13,079 bases of DNA, taken from assembly GCA_011065235.1 (NCBI GenBank), contig JAAKFB010000025.1, positions 1 to 13,079 of the forward strand. The letters run 5' to 3'. The DNA comes from Chlamydiota bacterium. Its GTDB lineage: Bacteria; Chlamydiota; Chlamydiia; Chlamydiales; Rhabdochlamydiaceae. A program made the position numbers and the translations under genes. A model generated the notes under the pieces. The model was not told the origin of the DNA and did not search any database. It saw only the letters and a program-made list of their open reading frames with translations. Shown piece after piece: positions 5,669 through 12,957 of this stretch (position 1 is the stretch's first letter; the number at the start of each line of letters is the position of its first letter).

Positions 5669-6292
5669 ATGCCCAAAAAAAAATCAAAAGATATTAGAAA
5701 TAAAGCACTTAAGATATTTCGTTCCAAAGGTGGAATTCTTCGGACTATGGAGGCTATCAAAGCAGGAGTGCATCCGCGCATCCTTTACGAATTGCGTGAT
5801 TCGGGAGTGATTGAGCAACTACAGACGGGGCTTTACGGTTTGATCGATTTACCTGATGTCGCTGAACCGGATTTTGTGACTGTTTCTAAAAAGGTTCCGG
5901 AAAGTGTCATATGTCTGATATCAGCTCTTTACTATCACCGGCTAACAGTGGAAATTCCACGTTGGATTGATGTCGCCATTCGACAAAAATATAAGCCTCC
6001 TATTCTTCGGTATCCTCCCGTACAATTTCATTGGTTTTCTGATAATATTTTTAAATTAGGAATAGAAAAGCACGATTTCAATGGGGCATCGGTAAAGATT
6101 TATTCACGAGAAAAGACAATTGTTGATTGCTTCAGGCTTCGTCATAAAATAGGAAAAAATATTGCGATAGAAGCATTGAAAACATATTGGACACAAGAAA
6201 ATACCAACTTTAAACTTTTACGTGAATATGCTAAAATTTCTAGAGTTCTGCGTGTTATGGAACCTTTCTTAGAGGTGATCATGAATGAATAA
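5669..6292 (+). CDS. abiEi: AbiEi-family antitoxin of a type IV toxin-antitoxin system
   Basis: From ATG 5669 the product has 207 residues, the usual AbiEi size. A basic start (MPKKKSKDIRNK) leads into a winged-helix DNA-binding domain (about 8-55: KALKIFRSKGGILRTMEAIK, then LRDSGVIEQLQTGLYGL). The C-terminal AbiEi domain follows with SALYYHRLT, the characteristic WIDVAI block and KIYSREKTIVDCFRLRHKIG. The family acts as transcriptional autorepressor and blocks AbiEii toxicity without direct binding (type IV). An upstream in-frame TTG at 5603 would add 22 residues but lies ahead of the promoter -10 box, so the internal ATG is preferred even though I see no Shine-Dalgarno. It overlaps abiEii by 8 nt (ATGAATAA), implying coupled translation. 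The gene looks clearly AT-richer than mcsAB or the S9 peptidase gene, suggesting acquisition. Confidence 0.88.
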   Translation: MPKKKSKDIRNKALKIFRSKGGILRTMEAIKAGVHPRILYELRDSGVIEQLQTGLYGLIDLPDVAEPDFVTVSKKVPESVICLISALYYHRLTVEIPRWIDVAIRQKYKPPILRYPPVQFHWFSDNIFKLGIEKHDFNGASVKIYSREKTIVDCFRLRHKIGKNIAIEALKTYWTQENTNFKLLREYAKISRVLRVMEPFLEVIMNE

Positions 6293-7151
6293 TGTTAAGC
6301 TTAAAAATGTCTCCGCTTCTGTTAAAGCACGATTATTAAATCTTTCTAGAAAGCAAAATAGGCCTTTCCAAGAGTTGTTACAGTACTATGGCATGGAACG
6401 CTTTTTATTTCGGCTATCTGAATCGGATTACAACGAAAATTTTGTTCTCAAAGGAGCTCTTCTTTTTAGAGTTTGGAAAATAAATGAAGCGCGTCCAACG
6501 TTAGATATTGATTTATTGGCAAAAACTTCAAATTCACTCTCTAATCTTGTAGAGATTACTTCGAAAATTTGTGAAATTGTTCCTCGTGAGGATGATGGTA
6601 TTCAATTTATCACCGCTTCTATCAAGGGGCAAGTGATGCAAACTCAGAGGGAATATGAAGGAATTCGCATTCGATTTGAAGGGCGATTGGAATCAGCACG
6701 CATCCCCATGCAAATTGATTTTGGTTTTGGTGATGTGATTACTCCTGCTCCGGAAAACATCATTTATCCTGGAATACTTCACTTACCACCTCCAAAATTA
6801 AAAGGTTATCCACCTGAAACAGCGATTGCAGAGAAACTCCAAACGATGTTTGAAAAAGGTGAAGACAATAGCAGAATTAAAGATTTTTATGATGTTTGGG
6901 TGCTTTTTCGATGGCCTGCATTTTCTTTTAAAGACCTTTATCTAGCTATTTCGCGCACTTTTGAAAAAAGAGGAATGCAATTTAATCTCGAAAAATTCTG
7001 CAATGCTCTTGAAGAGTATGCGCAGTTGCCGAAAACCCATATTTTATGGGAGCAATTCAAGAAAAAACAAATTTATGAAAATAAGTACTCATTTACAGAT
7101 GTTGTTCACGATATTGTTGCTTTTCTGAAAAAAATGAAAAAATTACCATGA
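6285..7151 (+). CDS. abiEii: AbiEii-family nucleotidyltransferase toxin
   Basis: This 288-residue protein has the four conserved AbiEii motifs. Motif I is KGALLF (56-61) followed by RPTLDIDLL (70-78), with metal-binding Asp74 and Asp76; Ala58 stands where many members have Ser. Motif II is QIDFGFGD (143-150, Asp145). Motif III is the ETAIAEKLQ segment with Lys184. Motif IV is RIKDFYDVW (197-205, Asp200, Asp203). All catalytic acids and the lysine are intact, so it is probably an active NTP-transferase toxin. Related enzymes (MenT family) attach nucleotides to tRNA acceptor stems; the target here is unknown. It is the second gene of the operon behind the antitoxin and stops 4 bp before the pgeF-like gene. 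Such systems act in phage abortive infection or in stabilising mobile DNA. The N-terminal 45 residues are helical and charged. Confidence 0.9.
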   Translation: MNNVKLKNVSASVKARLLNLSRKQNRPFQELLQYYGMERFLFRLSESDYNENFVLKGALLFRVWKINEARPTLDIDLLAKTSNSLSNLVEITSKICEIVPREDDGIQFITASIKGQVMQTQREYEGIRIRFEGRLESARIPMQIDFGFGDVITPAPENIIYPGILHLPPPKLKGYPPETAIAEKLQTMFEKGEDNSRIKDFYDVWVLFRWPAFSFKDLYLAISRTFEKRGMQFNLEKFCNALEEYAQLPKTHILWEQFKKKQIYENKYSFTDVVHDIVAFLKKMKKLP

Positions 7152-7155
7152 TACA

Positions 7156-7842
7156 ATGATTCGCTACAAAAAAGAAAATATTGAATGGCTTGAATTTGAG
7201 CTGCTGCAATCGTTTCCCGAGATCATTCACGGGGTCGTCTTGCGCTGTTTGGATTTCGATGAGAAAGAGAGCTACCAAAAAGTGGGGAGCTTTTTTGGCA
7301 TTGGACGGATCGTTTCCAGTCATCAGATGCATCAGGATCGCATTGTCTGTGTCCCACAGGAGATGGTGGGAAAATGTGATGGATTGATGACAAAGGAAAC
7401 GGATTGTGGCCTAGTGATTCAGCATGCCGACTGCCAAGCGGCTATTTTTTTTGATCCAACGCGCAAAGTGATTGCCAATATTCACTGTGGTTGGCGTGGA
7501 AGTGTGCAAAACATCTACGATAAGACAGTTGAAAGGATGAAAGGTATGGGGTGCTTGGCAAAAGATTTGATCGTGTGTATTTCACCGAGCTTAGGGCCAA
7601 AGAAGGCAGAATTTGTCAATCATGCGGTGGAACTTCCAAAGACATTCTTGCCTTTTCAAGTGCGTTCCAATTATTTTGACTTTTGGGAGATTTCAAAAAT
7701 GCAATTGAAAGAGGCGGGTGTTTTAGAAAAGAACATTGAAATTGCCGGCATGTGTACGTATTCTGAGGAAAAGCATTTTTTTTCTTATCGACGCGACAAG
7801 AAAAGACAAAGACATGGTACACTGGTTGCTTTAAAGGATTAA
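7156..7842 (+). CDS. pgeF: PgeF/YfiH-type multicopper-oxidase-fold peptidoglycan editing factor
   Basis: The 228-residue protein matches the YfiH (DUF152, 'laccase domain') family in length and motifs: SHQMHQDRI (55-63, His59), CDGLMTK (74-80), QHADCQAA (89-96, Cys93) and NIHCGWRG (108-115, His110). His59, Cys93 and His110 correspond to the family's zinc-binding triad. In E. coli PgeF removes misincorporated L-Ser-containing muropeptide precursors; homologues also show purine nucleoside phosphorylase activity. If this is a chlamydia with little or modified peptidoglycan, an editing role would relate to septal peptidoglycan synthesis, but a nucleoside role is an equal alternative. The ATG begins 4 nt after the abiEii stop, with no clear Shine-Dalgarno. 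I do not think it belongs functionally to AbiE: it appears less AT-rich and fits the genes downstream. Confidence 0.88.
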   Translation: MIRYKKENIEWLEFELLQSFPEIIHGVVLRCLDFDEKESYQKVGSFFGIGRIVSSHQMHQDRIVCVPQEMVGKCDGLMTKETDCGLVIQHADCQAAIFFDPTRKVIANIHCGWRGSVQNIYDKTVERMKGMGCLAKDLIVCISPSLGPKKAEFVNHAVELPKTFLPFQVRSNYFDFWEISKMQLKEAGVLEKNIEIAGMCTYSEEKHFFSYRRDKKRQRHGTLVALKD

Positions 7843-7884
7843 AATCAAACGACTCAGTATCACTGGATAAAGGAAATCCGAATA

Positions 7885-9048
7885 GTGCGCTTGAAAAAAC
7901 TTCTTATTCTCTCTAGCTATGGAGGCTACGGCCACATCGCAGCGGCAAATACTCTGATTTCTTTATTGGGAGACAATTATGAAGTTGAGATCATCTATCC
8001 CATTAAGGAATTGCGCATTTTAGGACTGCCCTCTGGGGAATCTTTCTACAATTTTCTCATTTCCAATCACTGGAATCAGTTGACGAATTGGGTTGTCCGC
8101 CTATTGCCGCCTCCCCTTTTTCAACAGAGAAATGACAAACTATGTCGACTCATTGAAAGGCATATCGAAGATAGAAAGCCCGATCTGGTGATTTCACTCA
8201 TCCCATTTGTCAATTATCCAGCATCTGAAGCTGCACGCAAGAGAGGCTTGCCGTTTTTGCTCATCACAACCGATAACGATTTGCACAACTGGGTCTTTCA
8301 GCTTCAAAAAAGGAAGCATTCCAATTTCAAGGTGACGATCGGGAGTGATTTAGCCACATCAAAAGGGACACTTCTGGATCAAAAGGTTTCTGAAGAAGAT
8401 ATCAAGACGATAGGTCTGCCTTTGAGGCCGGAATTTTTGAATATGAAAAACAAAGAAGAGTTGCGATCCTCATATGGGATTCCAGAAAATAAAAATGTTG
8501 TCCTAATCATGATGGGAGGAATGGGAGCCCGTTCGACCCTTCAATACGTCAAATCCATTGTCGAACACTCACTCGACTTGCATTTGCTCGTCTGTGCGGG
8601 AAAAAACCGGAAATTGGCAAAAAAACTCAAAAAAATCCAACCGGCAACGGGCAATAGCATGGATGTGATCCCGTTCACAGAAAAAGTCCATGAGCTCTTT
8701 GCAATGGCCGATGTGATCATCACCAAACCCGGCCCTGGGACGATCAATGAGGCGGTCTCTCTTGAGATTCCTCTTTTGATCGATCGGACCAACGACCCTC
8801 TTTTTTGGGAGCAAGCAAATATCGATCTCGTTTTAGAAAGTGGAGTTGGGGCATGTATCCACTCTTTTGAAGAGGCTCCAGAGCTTGTCAAACGCTTTCT
8901 CTTCGACGAGCAAACGCGAGAATCGGTCATAAGAGCATACGAAAAAATCGGGAAAAATCAATTTGCAGCACAAATTGAATCCCTCATTGAAAAAATGTGC
9001 GAAGAAACGATCCCTTCTGAAGAGATCATAACCACTCCTATTTTATGA
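7885..9048 (+). CDS. GT28/MGDG-synthase-like glycosyltransferase
   Basis: This 387-residue GT-B enzyme starts at GTG 7885, with AAAGGA about 10 nt upstream. The N-terminal domain opens with LLILSSYGGYGHIAAA (6-21), the glycine-rich acceptor-side loop of MurG/MGDG-synthase-like proteins. The C-terminal domain has the nucleotide-sugar signatures MMGGMGARS (209-217) and KPGPGTINEA (281-290), followed by EIPLLIDRT and WEQAN. Family members transfer sugars from UDP donors to lipid acceptors: diacylglycerol (MGDG synthase and processive diacylglycerol glucosyltransferases) or lipid-linked muropeptide (MurG). It lacks strong membrane helices and probably binds the inner membrane face. Acceptor and sugar cannot be told from sequence. 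It lies 42 nt after the pgeF-like gene and overlaps the S9 peptidase gene by 4 nt (ATGA), so the three probably form an operon. Confidence 0.85.
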   Translation: MRLKKLLILSSYGGYGHIAAANTLISLLGDNYEVEIIYPIKELRILGLPSGESFYNFLISNHWNQLTNWVVRLLPPPLFQQRNDKLCRLIERHIEDRKPDLVISLIPFVNYPASEAARKRGLPFLLITTDNDLHNWVFQLQKRKHSNFKVTIGSDLATSKGTLLDQKVSEEDIKTIGLPLRPEFLNMKNKEELRSSYGIPENKNVVLIMMGGMGARSTLQYVKSIVEHSLDLHLLVCAGKNRKLAKKLKKIQPATGNSMDVIPFTEKVHELFAMADVIITKPGPGTINEAVSLEIPLLIDRTNDPLFWEQANIDLVLESGVGACIHSFEEAPELVKRFLFDEQTRESVIRAYEKIGKNQFAAQIESLIEKMCEETIPSEEIITTPIL

Positions 9049-10922
9049 TGGCAATCATTGCAACTTTTGGTTCCTGGGTATCACCCATTACAACAGATTC
9101 GATCGTCCAAGAAACGATCAGTTTCTATGAAATGCAAGCAGATGAAAATGCACTCTATTGGACAGAGTTGCACCCTAATGATAAAGGGCGCATTGCCCTT
9201 GTGCGCTATGATGGGAAAGAGACACCTCTTGCAGATGAGGTGAGCATCCGCACCCGAGTCCATGAGTACGGAGGAGGAGCGCTTTGCATTGATCAAGGCG
9301 ATGTCATTTATTCCAATGATGAGGACAGCCAGCTCTACTCCCTGACGAGGGGGGGAAAGCTAACCGATGAACCCAACATGCGCTATGCAGATGGCAGCGG
9401 CAACATTTGGGTGGCGGAAATCCATGATAATGATGTGGAAAATTGCCTCGTCAATATCGAAACCGGAGAAAAAGTGGCCTCTGGACATGATTTCTACTCG
9501 TGTCCGCGGATCTCTCCCGATGGCAAGAGGCTCGCCTATGTGACGTGGGATTTTCCCTATATGCAGTGGGATAGCTCAACGCTGTGGCTTGCAGAAATCC
9601 ACGATGGAAAATTACAAAATCCACAGGCAATTAGCGGAGGACCAGACGAGTCGGTTTGCCAAGTGCAGTGGTCGCCAAGTGGCCAGCTCCATTTTGTCTC
9701 AGACAAAACCGGTTTTTGGAACCTCTATCGCTACCGCGATGGCCAGGCGGAAAATCTCTGTGAGATGGAAGCGGAATTCACCTTTCCGCCATGGGTGTTT
9801 GGACGCCCCTGTTACACATTTGTCTCCGATGGAAGCATCATCTGCATGTATGCGGTCAAAGGAATTGACCATCTCGGCAGAATCAACCCAGAGAAAAAGA
9901 CCCTCGAAGACCTGCAGCAACCGTTCACCGCGATTCACAATTTAGTCACGTATCAAGACAAAGTCTATTTTTTTGGTGCGAGTCAAACGCTGCCCAATTC
10001 GATCATTTGCTTCGATCCGAAGAGCAACACATTTGAAGTGGTGAAGCAAAGCTCAAAAGTTGCCATCACTGAAGAGTGGATTTCAAAAGGGGAAGTCCTC
10101 GAATACCCCTCGATGAATGGAAAAGTGGGCTATGCCTTTTATTACCCTCCAAAGAATCCCAATTACAAAGCTCCTGAAGGGGAAAAACCTCCGCTGATTG
10201 TCAAAAGCCATGGAGGGCCGACGGCGCGCTCTTATTCACAATTTTCCCTCGAAATTCAATATTGGACGAGCCGCGGTTTTGCCCTTGTCGATGTCAATTA
10301 TGGGGGGAGCACCGGATATGGAAGAGAGTATTTCAAGCGACTAGAAGGCGCATGGGGCATTCTCGATGTGGAAGACTGCATCAGTGCAGCCAAAACGCTT
10401 GTTGACAAAGGGCTTGCCGATCCCAGTAAGCTCCTCATCCGCGGGGGCAGTGCGGGAGGATATACGACCTTAGCTGCGCTGACATTCCACGACGTGTTTG
10501 TAGCGGGAACGAGTTATTACGGCGTCAGTGATCTCGAACTACTCTATGAAGACACACACAAATTCGAGGCGCAATACACCGATCGCCTGGTAGCATCCTA
10601 TCCCGATGGCGTGGCACTCATTCGCGAGCGCTCTCCGATTAATCATGTTGAAAAAATCTCAGCCCCCATTCTTCTCTTGCAAGGAGAAGAGGACAAAATT
10701 GTCCCCCCGAATCAAGCCTTTAAAATTTACGATGCTCTCGAGGAAAAAGGGACGCCCGTTGGGATGATTCTTTTTGAAGGGGAGGGGCATGGTTTTCGCC
10801 AGGCCCCCAATATCAAAAGAGCCCTGGATGCAGAGCTCTATTTCTACTCCAAAGTTCTCGGATTTGAGCTTGCAGAGCCCTTTCAAACGCCTCCTGTAGA
10901 GATTGTCGGTTTGAACCCGTGA
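9045..10922 (+). CDS. S9 (prolyl oligopeptidase) family peptidase
   Basis: The 625-residue protein has an N-terminal beta-propeller (about 20-365, with repeats such as SPDGKRLAYVT and SPSGQLHFVSD) and a C-terminal alpha/beta-hydrolase domain. The catalytic triad is visible: Ser469 in RGGSAGGY, Asp550 in GEEDKIVPP and His582 in EGEGHGF; VKSHGGP and NYGGSTGYGREY are typical oxyanion and loop motifs. It belongs with dipeptidyl aminopeptidase/acylaminoacyl-peptidase enzymes, which cleave short peptides. There is no signal peptide, so it is expected in the cytosol, for example degrading host-derived peptides. The start ATGATG overlaps the glycosyltransferase stop (ATGA). The final Leu-Asn-Pro and stop codon lie inside the palindrome beginning at 10911, so the original C-terminus may have been replaced by that element. 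It is among the GC-richer genes in the window by eye. Confidence 0.93.
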   Translation: MMAIIATFGSWVSPITTDSIVQETISFYEMQADENALYWTELHPNDKGRIALVRYDGKETPLADEVSIRTRVHEYGGGALCIDQGDVIYSNDEDSQLYSLTRGGKLTDEPNMRYADGSGNIWVAEIHDNDVENCLVNIETGEKVASGHDFYSCPRISPDGKRLAYVTWDFPYMQWDSSTLWLAEIHDGKLQNPQAISGGPDESVCQVQWSPSGQLHFVSDKTGFWNLYRYRDGQAENLCEMEAEFTFPPWVFGRPCYTFVSDGSIICMYAVKGIDHLGRINPEKKTLEDLQQPFTAIHNLVTYQDKVYFFGASQTLPNSIICFDPKSNTFEVVKQSSKVAITEEWISKGEVLEYPSMNGKVGYAFYYPPKNPNYKAPEGEKPPLIVKSHGGPTARSYSQFSLEIQYWTSRGFALVDVNYGGSTGYGREYFKRLEGAWGILDVEDCISAAKTLVDKGLADPSKLLIRGGSAGGYTTLAALTFHDVFVAGTSYYGVSDLELLYEDTHKFEAQYTDRLVASYPDGVALIRERSPINHVEKISAPILLLQGEEDKIVPPNQAFKIYDALEEKGTPVGMILFEGEGHGFRQAPNIKRALDAELYFYSKVLGFELAEPFQTPPVEIVGLNP

Positions 10923-11076
10923 CTGCTACCTCGTTTTTCCTCTATGCTACCTGCAGAACTCATCTACTTCGCTTCTCTCGTCGCCAAGGTGTAGACACCT
11001 TGCCTTTCTCGAGAAACTTGTATCTGAGTCCTTCGCTAACGCCTAGATGAAAAGAAGGTCGCAGTCACGGGTTGAA
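10911..11076. repeat. 166-bp imperfect palindrome (element 3) between convergent genes
   Basis: The outer arms 10911-10930 and 11057-11076 are reverse complements at 18 of 20 positions (core AACCCGTGACTGC). The centre is a perfect hairpin AAGGTGT/ACACCTT (10986-11001), and both share the centre 10993.5, so this is one long palindrome. Between them the arms remain recognisably complementary with small gaps, for example TCTATGC against TCTAGGC. It contains the last three codons and TGA of the S9 peptidase gene and ends 9 bp before the F-box gene stop. It could terminate both convergent genes, though no long T-run is present. An end-related copy lies at 12114-12149. Confidence 0.82.
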
Positions 11077-11085
11077 TTATTATTG

Positions 11086-11919
11086 CTACAGCTCGGGTTG
11101 TTGCCTGGAATAAAATGTTGCAACACCTAACACAGCAATAAGTATCGCAAGGATCACAAACTTGCGCCGTGGTAGACAGTTTGCATCATTTTTTTTCCCC
11201 TCAAAAGATTGAATCAATGGATCTTCAGAAAAAAGCTTCAAGGGCATATGATGGACAACTTTACTTGAAGTCATAAACGAAGGAATTTCGATTTCGTCAA
11301 AAGCTCTGTGTTCTCTTTTAGCAATTTTGAAAACTGCATCTTTTATGGTTCTTTGAACATTTTCATCCTCAAGTGTAGACTCAAACTTGACCCAATGCGT
11401 AGCAAGAAAAAGTTGACATCGAAGATTTGTTATCTTTTTCTCTATCTTCTGGTCATTCGAGAGTTTATCTAAAATTTCCTGCTCACTCCTCTCTGTATAG
11501 TCCGCTTTTAAATCAATCTCTTCGGATAGATTTTTCCAAAGAAAGTTTAAATCTTTAGAAGTAAGGGCGTCTTGTATGTATATACTAGACTTATTTCTAT
11601 ACTCTTTCACAAGTTCTTTAACAGCATCGAGTTGGCTCACTTGATTGAAAACTTCTTGGTTTTCTTCATCTGAAATTCCATGTACTTCTAATGTGTATTC
11701 TCTTGTTTCTTTTTCATACAAAGATGCCACTTGATTTGCTAGAAATTTATGATAATTTTCCCCCGGAAGTCCATTAGCAATTAAGCAATGGAATGCTTTA
11801 CAAGTTAGTGCTAGATTTGGGTAATCCTTAGGCTCTACCTGGGAAAGTACATGGAATAGGATTTCTGTCGGTAAATCAGAAATCAGAAACGTAGATAAAT
11901 TTGTTGGATCTATAGCCAT
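11086..11919 (-). CDS. F-box protein with C-terminal membrane anchor, probable host-targeted effector
   Basis: From ATG 11919 this is a 277-residue protein. Residues about 12-48 form an F-box (LISDLPTEILFHVLSQVEPK, then DYPNLALTCKAFHCLI), the eukaryotic motif that binds Skp1 in SCF ubiquitin ligases. The middle is charged and helical (QLDAVKELVKEYRNK, 96-110), with no leucine-rich or WD repeats visible. A basic pair and hydrophobic run near 251-270 (RRKFVILAILIAVLGVATFY) form a tail anchor. Bacterial F-box proteins are secreted effectors, so delivery into the host and insertion into a host or vacuole membrane are likely inferences; no secretion signal can be read. The start is fixed by AGAGGAG 8 nt upstream; a 74-residue upstream in-frame extension runs through hairpin repeats and is rejected. 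The gene is AT-rich and paralogous to the next F-box gene (shared GENYxxF, LDxVKxL, leader). Confidence 0.85.
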   Translation of the reverse strand: MAIDPTNLSTFLISDLPTEILFHVLSQVEPKDYPNLALTCKAFHCLIANGLPGENYHKFLANQVASLYEKETREYTLEVHGISDEENQEVFNQVSQLDAVKELVKEYRNKSSIYIQDALTSKDLNFLWKNLSEEIDLKADYTERSEQEILDKLSNDQKIEKKITNLRCQLFLATHWVKFESTLEDENVQRTIKDAVFKIAKREHRAFDEIEIPSFMTSSKVVHHMPLKLFSEDPLIQSFEGKKNDANCLPRRKFVILAILIAVLGVATFYSRQQPEL

Positions 11920-11925
11920 GTTATT

Positions 11926-11934
11926 ATCTCCTCT
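11926..11934 (-). promoter_or_regulatory. Strong ribosome-binding site deciding the F-box gene start
   Basis: AGAGGAGAT lies upstream of ATG 11919 on the minus strand. The paralogue at 12839 has AGAAGAT at the same distance, and both leaders continue into ATAATAA before the ATG. The shared leader supports both start choices and a common origin by duplication. Confidence 0.75.
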
Positions 11935-11963
11935 TTTAGGGTTAAAAACGCATATTAAAGACG

Positions 11964-12032
11964 ATTTTACCATTAATGTATACACATTCCAGTTCAAGAA
12001 TTGGAATGTGTACAAACTCGACTTTGTACAAT
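11964..12032. repeat. Palindromic upstream region of the first F-box gene
   Basis: The 248-bp gap 11920-12167 holds no gene. TACACATTCCAGTTC (11981-11995) pairs with GAATTGGAATGTGTA (11998-12012) with a single mismatch and a 2-nt loop, a very stable hairpin. The arms continue loosely outward, from ATTTTAC on the left to GTACAAT at 12026-12032. A second stem, GTACAAA/TTTGTAC, lies within 12010-12032 and is followed by six T on the plus strand. On the minus strand all this lies 45-113 nt before the F-box start, where a promoter or regulatory structure is expected; I could not find convincing -35/-10 boxes. Confidence 0.6.
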
Positions 12033-12075
12033 TTTTTCTAGTCGATCTACTAAGAGAGCGTTCTGAAGAGTGGAG

Positions 12076-12149
12076 CAAACTCAAATTGAGTTTGTGGAGC
12101 TTGAAGAATATCTCATAGAGGAAAAAAGGGGTAGCGGTCACAGGGTGAA
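12076..12149. repeat. Partial copy of the palindrome 3 terminus, with adjoining hairpin
   Basis: Bases 12114-12149 (CATAGAGGAAAAA, then GGGGTAGCGGTCAC) closely match the reverse complement of the left end of the 10911-11076 element (CATAGAGGAAAAA, then CGAGGTAGCAGTCAC). They also match, in the same orientation, that element's right end at 11046-11076. Just inward, CAAACTCAA/TTGAGTTTG (12076-12094) is a perfect 9-bp palindrome, which could be the centre of a degenerate second copy of about 130 bp. Copies of this terminus therefore flank the F-box gene 11086-11919. Confidence 0.65.
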
Positions 12150-12167
12150 AGGAAGAAGCTGGATTAC

Positions 12168-12839
12168 TTAATTACCAAAAAAATAATGCACGAGCACAGT
12201 TAGCACAACGGCTTCTAACATCCGACGAAAAATCGTATAATTTGAAGTCTCCTCATTTCTATTAGATTCCTGTACTGATAAAGCATTAGCTTCCCGTGCT
12301 GCTGCTAAAAGGGATTCTAAATTCTGCTTTTTCTGATCACAAAGTAAGTCTGCAATGCTTGACATAAATATTTTATCCTCTCTGATCTCTATAGCAAGTT
12401 CGGGCCAGAATTTTTTGAAAAAGTCAAAGTCTAAGCTTTTGAAGCTGATTGTTGCATTATCACTATTTGCTAATTCCAACATTTCGTGATTTGTTAGGTT
12501 TATTTTAAAGAGATTCTCGCTAATATTTTGAGCTCTTTTTTTTAATTGTTTCACGCTATCGAGTTGTAAAATTTTATCACGGGAATCATTGAAAAAGGTT
12601 GTAGAGAAAATAGTAACTAAATAGTTATCTACAAATGGGTCAGTATGGGCTACATGCGCCAATCTCTTTAAGATGAAGTTTTTGTAATTTTCTCCCTCAA
12701 GACCTGAGCTATATATATAAGAATGAAATAGTTTACAGGTTTTTGAGAGCTTTGGATAATCCTCGGGCTCTGCCTTAGAAAGGACTTCGGCTATGACTTC
12801 AGGAGGAAGTCCAGTTAAACATGATGTATCTATGCTCAT
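12168..12839 (-). CDS. Second F-box protein with hydrophobic C-terminus, paralogue of the neighbour
   Basis: The 223-residue protein has an N-terminal F-box at about 8-44 (LTGLPPEVIAEVLSKAEPED, then YPKLSKTCKLFHSYI). A segment GLEGENYKNFILKRLA (46-61) matches GLPGENYHKFLANQVA of the neighbouring gene. LQLDSVKQLKKRAQN (91-105) and FFKKFWPELAIEI (140-152) also have counterparts there, so the two arose by duplication and diverged, mostly in the C-terminal half. A short hydrophobic tail (VVLTVLVHYFF, 211-221) preceded by Arg205-Arg206 may anchor it to a membrane. As for its paralogue, Skp1 recruitment inside a eukaryotic host is the likely role, by family knowledge. The start is supported by AGAAGAT upstream and by a strong promoter at 12875-12903. 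It is upstream of the other F-box gene on the same strand, separated by repeats, so the two may be transcribed separately. AT-rich. Confidence 0.82.
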   Translation of the reverse strand: MSIDTSCLTGLPPEVIAEVLSKAEPEDYPKLSKTCKLFHSYIYSSGLEGENYKNFILKRLAHVAHTDPFVDNYLVTIFSTTFFNDSRDKILQLDSVKQLKKRAQNISENLFKINLTNHEMLELANSDNATISFKSLDFDFFKKFWPELAIEIREDKIFMSSIADLLCDQKKQNLESLLAAAREANALSVQESNRNEETSNYTIFRRMLEAVVLTVLVHYFFGN

Positions 12840-12874
12840 ATTATTATCTTCTTTTTAAATTAAAATATACTTAT

Positions 12875-12903
12875 ATTATATACTATTTTTTAATTAATGT
12901 AAA
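12875..12903 (-). promoter_or_regulatory. Strong sigma70-type promoter for the second F-box gene
   Basis: On the minus strand TTTACA (12898-12903) is followed after exactly 17 nt by a perfect TATAAT (12875-12880) in a very AT-rich spacer. Transcription would start near 12868, giving a leader of about 29 nt that contains the AGAAGAT ribosome-binding site. It is the best promoter match in the window. Confidence 0.7.
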
Positions 12904-12957
12904 GTAAATATTTTTTTATTCCTTAATTATCTAAGGAACTTGCCTTGAGGGGTTTAT

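Noticed and set aside
7156..7842. PgeF-like gene as a third component of the AbiE system
   Set aside because: Despite the 4-nt spacing, its family is a housekeeping one, its base composition looks like that of the following genes, and AbiE is a two-gene system.
10905..10930. T-loop-like GGTTTGAACCC suggesting a tRNA end
   Set aside because: No acceptor, D or anticodon stems can be placed; the sequence is the arm of the 166-bp palindrome overlapping the S9 stop.
11920..12141. 74-residue N-terminal extension of the first F-box protein
   Set aside because: It would read through hairpin repeats; the internal ATG has a strong ribosome-binding site shared with the paralogue, and the F-box is N-terminal in both.
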